Part shown: positions 20,622 through 27,022 of the stretch, one piece after another
Layout of the letters: each line of letters begins with the position of its first letter
How positions within the stretch are numbered: the stretch's first letter is position 1
Origin: Burkholderia sp. lig30
Lineage (GTDB): Bacteria > Pseudomonadota > Gammaproteobacteria > Burkholderiales > Burkholderiaceae
Assembly (NCBI RefSeq): GCF_000687455.2
Contig: NZ_JGVW01000090.1
Coordinates: 1 to 32,590, forward strand
DNA: 32,590 bases
Reading direction: 5' to 3'
Position numbers and translations under genes: made by a program
Notes under the pieces: model-generated
The model's input: the letters and a program-made list of their open reading frames with translations, nothing else
What the model was told of the DNA's origin: nothing
The model's database searches: none

Positions 20622-21460
20622 CTTCCCTTTCGATCCCGGCCGTTCCCGTTTCGCTCGACGAAGGCCTGAGCGGCGCGACGCGCGTCTACTTCATCATCGG
20701 CGATCCGATCGCGCAGGTGCGCTCGCCCAAGGGCGTGACGGCGGCGCTGCGCGAGGCCGGGCGCGACGCGCTCGTCGTGCCCGCGCACGTCGCGCCGGAC
20801 GGCCTCGCGGCGTTCTTCGCGGGCGTCGCGGCGATGCGCAACGTCGACGGCGTGATCGTCACCGTGCCGCACAAGTTCGACGCCGCCGCGTTCTGCGCGA
20901 GCCTGTCCGGCGAAGCGGCATTCCTCGGCGCGGCCAACACGCTGCGCCGCAGGCCGGACGGCGGCTGGCACGGCGACATGTTCGACGGCAGCGGCTTCGT
21001 CGCCGCGCTCGCCGACGAAGGCTGCGACCTGCGCGGCAAGCGCGCGCTGCTCGTCGGCGCGGGCGGCGCGGGATCGGCGATCGGCCAGGCGCTCGTGAAC
21101 GCGGGCGTCGCGTCGCTCGACGTGCGCGACAACGACGCCGCGCGCGCCGGCTCGCTCGTCGAGCGCCTCGCGACGCTGCAACGCAGCACGGTGCGCGCCG
21201 CCGCCGCGGACGTGGCGCCCGAATCGTTCGACGTGCTCGTCAACGCGTCGCCGATGGGCATGCGGCCGGACGACCCGCTGCCGGTCGACGTGTCGCGCCT
21301 GCCGTCGAGCGTCTTCGTCGGCGACGTCGTCACGAAGCCGCCGCTCACGCCGTTCATCGAAGCGGCGCGCGCACGCGGCTGCAGGACCGTGACCGGCACG
21401 CAGATGTTCGCGCGCGTGTGCGACCGCATGGTCGCGTTCCTGCTGGACGCCGACGCGTGA
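20618..21460 (+). CDS. Shikimate dehydrogenase-like protein (AroE/YdiB family)
   Basis: This 280-residue two-domain enzyme is expected to interconvert a shikimate/quinate-type alcohol and its 3-keto form with NAD(P). The catalytic Lys86 (VTVPHKF), Asn107 (GAANTLRR) and Asp123 (DMFDGSGF) are present, as are the nucleotide loop VGAGGAGSA (147-155) and VNASPMGM. One difference stands out: the substrate-carboxylate motif HSxSP of biosynthetic AroE reads QVRSP here, with Val34 in place of the first Ser. It sits in the transporter operon (ATGA overlap), not with aro genes, which argues for a catabolic paralogue working on the imported compound. Exact substrate is unproven. Confidence 0.85.
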   Translation: MTSLSIPAVPVSLDEGLSGATRVYFIIGDPIAQVRSPKGVTAALREAGRDALVVPAHVAPDGLAAFFAGVAAMRNVDGVIVTVPHKFDAAAFCASLSGEAAFLGAANTLRRRPDGGWHGDMFDGSGFVAALADEGCDLRGKRALLVGAGGAGSAIGQALVNAGVASLDVRDNDAARAGSLVERLATLQRSTVRAAAADVAPESFDVLVNASPMGMRPDDPLPVDVSRLPSSVFVGDVVTKPPLTPFIEAARARGCRTVTGTQMFARVCDRMVAFLLDADA

Positions 21461-21515
21461 CCGCGTTCGCGGGTCCTGCCGCGTGCCTCGCGACGCACTG
21501 AACGGCTTGCCGCAC

Positions 21516-21548
21516 GGCGGCGGCCCACCGCGCCGCCGCCCGCTTTTT
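21516..21548 (+). terminator. Rho-independent terminator between aroE-like and porin genes
   Basis: GGCGGCGG (21516-21523) and CCGCCGCC (21533-21540) form an 8-bp GC stem with a 9-base loop, followed by CGC and five T. Only about 30 bases separate it from the porin start, so the porin is either expressed by read-through or from a promoter further up. Confidence 0.6.
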
Positions 21549-21577
21549 CCATGACGACAACAAGCAGGAGACAACAG

Positions 21578-22792
21578 ATGAAACGCAGCACCGGACATCA
21601 AGCCCTCGCAGCGGGCGCGGCCATGCTGGCCCTTTCGCCGGCGTTCGCCCAGTCGAGCATGACGCTGTACGGCGTCGTGGACACCGGCATGTCCTACCAG
21701 AGCAGCCAGACGACGCTCGGCTCCACCTCGGGCGGCCACTCCGCCGTGAAGATGGTGAGCGGCGTCTGGGCCGGCAGCCGCTTCGGCCTGCGGGGCGCGG
21801 AGGATCTCGGCGACGGCACGAAGGCGCTCTTCGTGCTCGAATCGGGCATCAACTCGACCAACGGCGCGCAGCAGTACACGAACGCGATGTTCGGGCGCCA
21901 GGCGTGGGTCGGCTTCACGAATCCCGCCTACGGCTCGCTCACGTTCGGCCGGCAATATGCCGCGTACTACCAGCTGCTTTCGCCGTACAGCCCGACCAAC
22001 TGGCTCACCGGCTTCTACGGCGCCCACCCGGGCGACATCGACGGGCTCGACACCATCTATCGCGCGAACAACACCATCGTGTACCTGTCGCCGAAGTTCT
22101 ACGGCTTCACGTTCGGCGGCTCGTATTCGCTCGGCGGCGTGGCGGGCAGCCTGAACGCCGGCTCGACCTGGACCGGCGCGATCCAGTACGCGAACGGCCC
22201 GGTCGGCGTGGCGGTCGGCTTCTCGCGGATCAACAACTCGACGCCAGGCGGCGCGTTCGGCGCGGATTCGACGACCTCGAACAACGGCGCGCAGGCAGGC
22301 GTCTCCGCGCTGACGAATGGCTATCAGACCGCGCAGGCACAGCAGCGCTTCGCGGTGGGCGCGAGCTACGCGTTCAACAGCGCGTGGGACGTGTCCGCGA
22401 CCTATTCGAACGTGCAGTACATCCCCGGCTCGGGCTCGAAGTTCACCGACACCGCGATCTTCAACACCGGCGGCGTCGTGCTGCACTGGAAGCCCGCCGT
22501 GATGCTGGATTTCGGCGCGGGCTACAGCTACACGCGCGCGACGAAGGCGAACGGCATCGCGAGCGCGGCGCAATATCATCAGTTCAACCTGTCGCAATAC
22601 TATGCATTGTCGAAGCGCACCGGCTTCTACGCGCTCGAAGCGTACCAGCACGCGAACGGCAAGACGCTCGGCACGGCAGGCGGCGGCAGTGTGATCGACG
22701 CGACCGCCACGCTCGGCGACGGCTTCAACTCGGCGCCGTCCTCGACGCGCAACCAGTTCGCCGCCGGCGTCGGCATCGTGCACAGGTTCTGA
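21578..22792 (+). CDS. Outer membrane porin, Gram-negative OmpC-like family (second copy)
   Basis: This 404-residue porin has a signal peptide ending after SPAFA (residue 24), the strand-1 motif SSMTLYGVVDTGMSY, the segment RFGLRGAEDLGDGTKALFVLESG, FGRQAWVGF, and the terminal strand AAGVGIVHRF with C-terminal Phe. It is longer than the first porin, with Ser/Asn/Ala-rich loops. AGGAGACA lies before ATG 21578, 117 bases after the AroE-like gene on the same strand. It most likely lets the ABC transporter substrate through the outer membrane. A terminator on each side suggests it can be its own transcription unit. Confidence 0.9.
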   Translation: MKRSTGHQALAAGAAMLALSPAFAQSSMTLYGVVDTGMSYQSSQTTLGSTSGGHSAVKMVSGVWAGSRFGLRGAEDLGDGTKALFVLESGINSTNGAQQYTNAMFGRQAWVGFTNPAYGSLTFGRQYAAYYQLLSPYSPTNWLTGFYGAHPGDIDGLDTIYRANNTIVYLSPKFYGFTFGGSYSLGGVAGSLNAGSTWTGAIQYANGPVGVAVGFSRINNSTPGGAFGADSTTSNNGAQAGVSALTNGYQTAQAQQRFAVGASYAFNSAWDVSATYSNVQYIPGSGSKFTDTAIFNTGGVVLHWKPAVMLDFGAGYSYTRATKANGIASAAQYHQFNLSQYYALSKRTGFYALEAYQHANGKTLGTAGGGSVIDATATLGDGFNSAPSSTRNQFAAGVGIVHRF

Positions 22793-22812
22793 CCGTCGTC
22801 GCCCGCCTCCCG

Positions 22813-22845
22813 AAGCGGGCGAACGCACACGCTCGCCCGCTTTTT
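22813..22845 (+). terminator. Rho-independent terminator after porin 2
   Basis: AAGCGGGCGA (22813-22822) and TCGCCCGCTT (22833-22842) form a perfect 10-bp stem around a 10-base loop, running into TTTTT (22841-22845). It lies 20 bases after the porin stop. Confidence 0.8.
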
Positions 22846-22891
22846 CCCGCTCCGGCCAGCTCCGGCCGGCTTCGACCCGCTTTCACCCGCC

Positions 22892-22921
22892 CTTGCCAGC
22901 TCTTGCCAGCTCTTGCCAGCT
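22892..22921. repeat. 10-bp tandem repeat, three copies
   Basis: Three perfect copies of CTTGCCAGCT lie end to end, followed by a partial fourth (CTTGGCC). They lie between the terminator and the promoter of the next operon; no function is apparent. Confidence 0.8.
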
Positions 22922-23004
22922 CTTGGCCGCCCTCGCCCGTTCTCGCTCTCACTCACCCCCGCCACTCCCATCGGCGCACGGGCTCGCCGAGCCATCCATT
23001 TTTG

Positions 23005-23047
23005 TTGAACGTTATTCCACTTTTACGTTAACTGGAATAAGATTCCA
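23005..23047 (+). promoter_or_regulatory. Two operator boxes before KstD copy 2
   Basis: Box 1, TTGAAC-GTT-ATTCCA (23005-23019), and box 2, the perfect palindrome TGGAAT-AAG-ATTCCA (23033-23047), have centres 28 bases apart. Box 2 has the same half-sites as the perfect box at 13546. The surroundings of box 1 (23003-23023) match 15647-15667 before the ABC operon at 18 of 21 bases. Box 2 ends 74 bases before the ATG of the flavoprotein gene. Confidence 0.65.
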
Positions 23048-23121
23048 CAATCATCAAAACATCATCCGCCGCTGACGCCCCGCTCGGGCGGACGGCGGAA
23101 CGAAACGGAGGAGGCACGGAC

Positions 23122-24894
23122 ATGGGCTCGATCGAGACACGGGCGTGGGACGAAGAAGTCGATCTGCTGGTATTCGGCGCGGGCGCGGCGGGCATGACCG
23201 CCGCGCTCGTCGCGGATCACGAGGGCCTCGCCGTCCTCCTGTGCGAGAAGACCGGCGCGGTGGGCGGCATCACGTCCACCTCGGGCGGCACCACCTGGGT
23301 GCCCGGCACGGCGCTGAGCGCCGAGGCCGGCGTACCCGACAGCGTCGACGATGCGCGGCGCTTCCTGCAGGCGGTGGTCGGCGCGCGCGGCGGCGACGAC
23401 GCGCGCGAAGCGTTCCTGCAAAGCGGGCCGCAGGCGATCGACGAGCTGGCGCGCATCAGCGACGTCAAGTTCATCGCCGCCACCGCTCACCCCGACTACG
23501 TGACCGGCACCGGCGCCGCGTTCGGTGGACGCGCGCTCGTGCCCGCGCCGTTCGATGCCCGCGTGCTCGGCCGCGCGTTCGCGCGCGTGCGGCCGCCGCG
23601 GAAGGAATTCATGGGGCTCGGCGGGATGATGGTCGCCCGCAACGACCTCAACGCGCTGCTCGCGCCGTTCGCGTCGCTCGCCAGTCTCCGGCGCACGATC
23701 GCCGTCGTCGGCCGCTACGCGATCGACCGGCTGCGCTATCCGCGCGGCACCCAGCTCGTGATGGGCAACGCGCTCGCCGCCCGGCTCTACTACAGCCTGC
23801 GCAAGCGCAACGTCGACGTCCGCTTCGACACGCCGCTCGTCGAGCTCGTGCGCGAGGATGGCCGCGTCACCGGCGCGATCGTCGCGACGCCGGACGGCGG
23901 CCGCAAGCGGATCGGCGCGCGCCGGGGCGTGGTGCTGGCCACCGGCGGCATCACGCGCCACCCGGCGCTGCGCAAGCAGCTCTTTCCCGCCGCCGCGCGC
24001 CCGCTGTCGCTGTCGCCGGACACCCACACCGGCGACGGCGTGGATCGCGCGCAGCGCGTCGACGCGCGCGTCGAGGACGGCGGCGACAGCCCGGGCCTGT
24101 GGATGCCCTGCTCGATCCGCCGCGCCCCCGGCGGCAATGAACGCGACGACAGCGTCTGGCCGCACATCATCCTCGACCGCGCGAAGCCCGGCCTGATCGC
24201 GGTCAACAGCCGGGGCGAACGCTTCGTCAACGAGTCGGATTCGTATCACGACTTCGTGATGGGGATGCTGCGCGACGGCGGCAACGGGCCGAGCGTGCCC
24301 GCCCATCTGATCGTCGACGCGGCATTCATCCACGAGTACGGCCTCGGCCTGCTGATGCCGGCGCGCAGCGCGAGCCGCATCGCCGAATTCGAGCGGGCGG
24401 GCTATCTGGTCAAAGGCGAGTCGCTCGCCGAGCTGGCCGCGAAGCTGCAGGTGGATGCGGCGGGGCTCGAGCGCACGGTTCGGACGTGGAACCGCGACGC
24501 CGCCGAAGGCCGGGACCCGGCATTCGGGCGCGGCAGCAGCCCGATGAACCGCTTCAACGGCGACGCGCGGCAACAGCCGAATCCGTGCATCCGGCCGATC
24601 GGCGCGGGGCCGTACTACGCCGTGACCGTATGGCCGGCCGATCTCGCGTGCAGCGCGGGGCTGAGCGGCACCGCGAACGGCGAGGTGCTCGATACCGCGG
24701 GCCGCGTGATCCCGGGCCTGTTCGCGTGCGGCAACGATCTCGCGTCGATCTTTCGCGGCACCTATCCCGGGCCCGGCACGACGCTCGGCCCGGCCATCGT
24801 GTTCGGCTGGCGCATCGCGAAATTCGCCGCGCAGGGTCGTACGGTAGCGGCGCGGGCGCCGCGCGCCTCGGCATGCGAGAACACGCACGGCTGA
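23122..24894 (+). CDS. KstD-like FAD-dependent dehydrogenase (copy 2)
   Basis: This 590-residue flavoprotein has FAD motif GAGAAG (19-24), VGGITSTSGGTTWVPG, TGDGVDRAQ, FVNESDSYHDF and GLFACGNDLASIFRGTYPGPG. Tyr548 and Gly552 of the YPGPG segment, the Tyr in NESDSYHD and the Tyr in HPDYVTG match the three active-site tyrosines and glycine of 3-ketosteroid dehydrogenases, so all parts for removing hydrogens next to a ring ketone are present. It is more divergent from copies 1 and 3 than they are from each other by eye (VWPADLACSAG where they have MGDLGTF- or PGSLGTF-like). GGAGGAGG precedes the ATG. The aldo/keto reductase gene follows after 76 bases in the same operon. No NIPSNAP gene accompanies this copy. 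Confidence 0.85.
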   Translation: MGSIETRAWDEEVDLLVFGAGAAGMTAALVADHEGLAVLLCEKTGAVGGITSTSGGTTWVPGTALSAEAGVPDSVDDARRFLQAVVGARGGDDAREAFLQSGPQAIDELARISDVKFIAATAHPDYVTGTGAAFGGRALVPAPFDARVLGRAFARVRPPRKEFMGLGGMMVARNDLNALLAPFASLASLRRTIAVVGRYAIDRLRYPRGTQLVMGNALAARLYYSLRKRNVDVRFDTPLVELVREDGRVTGAIVATPDGGRKRIGARRGVVLATGGITRHPALRKQLFPAAARPLSLSPDTHTGDGVDRAQRVDARVEDGGDSPGLWMPCSIRRAPGGNERDDSVWPHIILDRAKPGLIAVNSRGERFVNESDSYHDFVMGMLRDGGNGPSVPAHLIVDAAFIHEYGLGLLMPARSASRIAEFERAGYLVKGESLAELAAKLQVDAAGLERTVRTWNRDAAEGRDPAFGRGSSPMNRFNGDARQQPNPCIRPIGAGPYYAVTVWPADLACSAGLSGTANGEVLDTAGRVIPGLFACGNDLASIFRGTYPGPGTTLGPAIVFGWRIAKFAAQGRTVAARAPRASACENTHG

Positions 24895-24970
24895 TGCGTG
24901 CCGGCACCAGCGCCGGCAATCAACGGCGGTGCGTCGCACGCCGCCCGCACAGGAAACGGAGGAATCGTTC

Positions 24971-25801
24971 ATGCAGCACATCGTCAACCGCCACGGACTG
25001 AACATGCCGAAACTCGGCCTGGGAACGTGGCCCATGCTGGCGGACGAATGCACGCGCGCCGTCGCGCTTGCGCTCGAATCGGGCTATCGCCATATCGATA
25101 CCGCCGCCGCGTACAACAACGAGGAAGCGGTCGGCAAGGCCATCGCCGAATCGGCGGTCCCGCGCGAGCAAATTCACGTGACCAGCAAGGTATGGTGGGA
25201 CCAGCTGAGCCCCGCGCGCATGCGGCAGTCGTTCGACAACACGCTGCGCGCGCTTCGCTCGGACTACGTCGACCTGTTCCTGATCCACTGGCCGGCGCAG
25301 GACTGGCATCTCGCCGAGACGATCGACACGCTCGTGTCGTTCAAGGAAGACGGGCGGGCACGCGCGATCGGCGTCGCGAATTTTCCGCTTGCGCTGATGC
25401 GCGAGGTCGTCGAGGACATGCAGGCGCCGCTGGCCGCAATGCAGGTCGAGTACCACGTCGCATTGGGCCAGACGAAGCTGCTCGAATTCGCGCGGCAGCA
25501 TGACATGGCGCTGATCGCGTACAGCCCGCTCGCGCGCAACCAGGTGTCCGACATGCCGGAAATCCGGCGGATCGCCGACAAGCACCGCGTGCTGCCGACG
25601 CAGGTCGCGCTCAAGTGGCTGCTCGACCAGCCGAACGTCGCCGCGGTGCCGAAGGCGAGCGGGCGCGTCAATCAGCTCGCCAACCTGGCGTCGCTCGACG
25701 TACCGCTCGACGACGAGGATCGCGCGATCATCGCCGGCCTGCCGAAGGATCTGCGCCTCGTGAGTCCGGCATTCGCGCCGCACTGGGACGAAGCGGCGTA
25801 A
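24971..25801 (+). CDS. Aldo/keto reductase
   Basis: This 276-residue NADPH-dependent oxidoreductase of the AKR superfamily has the full catalytic tetrad: Asp43 and Tyr48 (HIDTAAAYNNEEAVG), Lys73 (VTSKVWW) and His106 (LFLIHWP). IGVANFPLALM, YSPLARNQV and VPKASGRVNQLANL are further family segments. ATG 24971 is chosen over an upstream in-frame ATG (24929) because CGGAGGA lies in front of it and the family N-terminus starts there. It probably acts with KstD copy 2 on a ring ketone/alcohol; substrates of such AKRs are broad, so this is a guess from position. Confidence 0.88.
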   Translation: MQHIVNRHGLNMPKLGLGTWPMLADECTRAVALALESGYRHIDTAAAYNNEEAVGKAIAESAVPREQIHVTSKVWWDQLSPARMRQSFDNTLRALRSDYVDLFLIHWPAQDWHLAETIDTLVSFKEDGRARAIGVANFPLALMREVVEDMQAPLAAMQVEYHVALGQTKLLEFARQHDMALIAYSPLARNQVSDMPEIRRIADKHRVLPTQVALKWLLDQPNVAAVPKASGRVNQLANLASLDVPLDDEDRAIIAGLPKDLRLVSPAFAPHWDEAA

Positions 25802-25840
25802 CGGACGCGGACGCGGAAGCGGAAGCGACCATGCCGTCGC

Positions 25841-25880
25841 GGCTGGTCGTGGCTGGTCGTGGCTGGTCGTGGCTGGTCGC
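25841..25880. repeat. 10-bp tandem repeat, four copies
   Basis: Four copies of GGCTGGTCGT stand in a row (last one ends in C), preceded from 25802 by 6-bp units CGGACG, CGGACG, CGGAAG, CGGAAG. They fill the gap between the convergent aldo/keto reductase and SDR genes. No hairpin terminator was found there. Confidence 0.8.
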
Positions 25881-25906
25881 GGCCCGATCGCGTTCGGGGC
25901 TCGCGT

Positions 25907-26683
25907 TCAGGCATTCGCGAGCGCGCTTTCCGGCGCGCCCAGCGCCAGCCAGCCCCCATCCGCCTCGACGCAGGTGCCGGTCACGTAGCTCGCGCGAGAC
26001 GACAGCAGGAACGCGATCACGTCGGCGATCTCGGCCGGTTCGGCGAGGCGCCCCAGCGGCGTGCGCGCTTCGATCGCCGCCACGTCGAGCGCGCCTTCGC
26101 GCACCAGCTTGTCGACCAGCGCGGTACGCACGTAGCCCGGCGCGACCGCGTTGACGCGCAGCCCCGAACGCGCCCACTCGCACGCCAGCGAGCGGGTCAT
26201 CGCGACGATCCCGGCCTTGGCCGCGCCATAAGCGTTGCGGGCCGGAATGCCGGCCAGGCCGGCGATCGACGCGAGGTTCACGATGGCGCCGCTGCGACGC
26301 GGCAGCATCGCCCGCCCCGCCTCCCGGCACAGCAGGAAGGTGCCGCGCAGATGCACGCCGAGCACGCGGTCGAACGCGGCGACGTCCTGTTCCAGCGTGG
26401 CGGCGGCCTGATCCGGCACCCCCGCGCAGTTGACCAGCCCGTCGAGGCGCCCGAAGCGGGCAAGCACCTCGCGCATCAGCGCCGCGACCGACGCCTCGTC
26501 GGTCACGTCGGCGCCGAATCCGAGGTGCGCGGCGCCGAGCGCGTCAGCGCGTTGCCGTACTGCCGGCTCGTTGCGGTCCACCAGCACAACGCGGGCACGA
26601 TCCTGCGCCAGCCGCTCGGCGCACGCCCAACCGATGCCGTCCGCGCCGCCGGTGACGATCACGACGTTCTCTGCGTTCGCCAT
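25907..26683 (-). CDS. SDR family oxidoreductase (second SDR of the AraC-linked operon)
   Basis: This 258-residue classical short-chain dehydrogenase/reductase has TGGADGIG (11-18), NCAG (85-88), Ser139 (NLASIAG) and Tyr152-x3-Lys156 (YGAAK). The C-terminal EADGGWLAL is standard. The conserved Asn of helix 4 in classical SDRs (usually VNLxGTF) is His111 here (VHLRGTF), an unusual change at a proton-relay position. It starts directly after the NIPSNAP stop codon with AGGGGG as ribosome site, and ends the four-gene operon. Role: oxidation of a hydroxyl to ketone (or the reverse) on the substrate of the flavoprotein, inferred from position. Confidence 0.87.
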   Translation of the reverse strand: MANAENVVIVTGGADGIGWACAERLAQDRARVVLVDRNEPAVRQRADALGAAHLGFGADVTDEASVAALMREVLARFGRLDGLVNCAGVPDQAAATLEQDVAAFDRVLGVHLRGTFLLCREAGRAMLPRRSGAIVNLASIAGLAGIPARNAYGAAKAGIVAMTRSLACEWARSGLRVNAVAPGYVRTALVDKLVREGALDVAAIEARTPLGRLAEPAEIADVIAFLLSSRASYVTGTCVEADGGWLALGAPESALANA

Positions 26684-27022
26684 TTACGCCCCCTGCCAGG
26701 CCGGCATCTCGACGGCCCGGATCAAGCGGGTTTCCTGCGCGACGATCAGGTGCTCGGAAGCCGCCAGGTACGCCGGGAAATCCGGGTGCGTGTCACGCTT
26801 GCGGCTGCGTCGCTCGTAGTCGGCGAGATCCTCGTAAGCCCACAGATGGACGAACTGGTTGAGCGGCCCGACCTGGCTCACGTAGAAGCCTGCCGGATGG
26901 CCGAGCGTGTCGAGCAGGATCGGCATCGCCATGCGGTTGAACACGTCGAGAAACTCGCCCATCTTGCGCAGCCGGATGGTGTACACGCGGTGATCGATCA
27001 GCGGTCTGGCGAGCGGGCTCAT
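26684..27022 (-). CDS. NIPSNAP family protein, single domain
   Basis: This 112-residue protein has one NIPSNAP domain: DHRVYTIRLRKMGEFLDVF near the start, GFYVSQVGPLNQFVHLWAYEDLADYERR in the middle, FPAYLAASEHLIVAQE near the end. The ATG overlaps the stop codon of the flavoprotein gene (ATGA) and CAGGAGG lies upstream within that gene. Its next neighbour starts with no gap. The family has no well-defined enzymatic role; the repeated neighbourhood with KstD-like genes makes an accessory or small-barrel enzyme function in the same step plausible. Confidence 0.85.
   Translation of the reverse strand: MSPLARPLIDHRVYTIRLRKMGEFLDVFNRMAMPILLDTLGHPAGFYVSQVGPLNQFVHLWAYEDLADYERRSRKRDTHPDFPAYLAASEHLIVAQETRLIRAVEMPAWQGA

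Larger units (their letters stand above)
22793..23121. other. Intergenic region between porin 2 and KstD copy 2
   Basis: This 329-bp gap holds, in order, a strong terminator (22813-22845), a GC-rich stretch with a 10-bp tandem repeat (22892-22921), an AT-richer promoter region with two operator boxes (23005-23047), and the ribosome site GGAGGAGG of the flavoprotein gene. No coding sequence is seen. Confidence 0.7.

Noticed and set aside
19925..22828. Open frame of 967 codons on the minus strand over the AroE-like and porin 2 genes
   Set aside because: Shadow of real genes; no motif or ribosome site.
22892..22921. CRISPR-like short repeats
   Set aside because: The 10-bp units are directly adjacent without spacers, and no cas gene is in the window.
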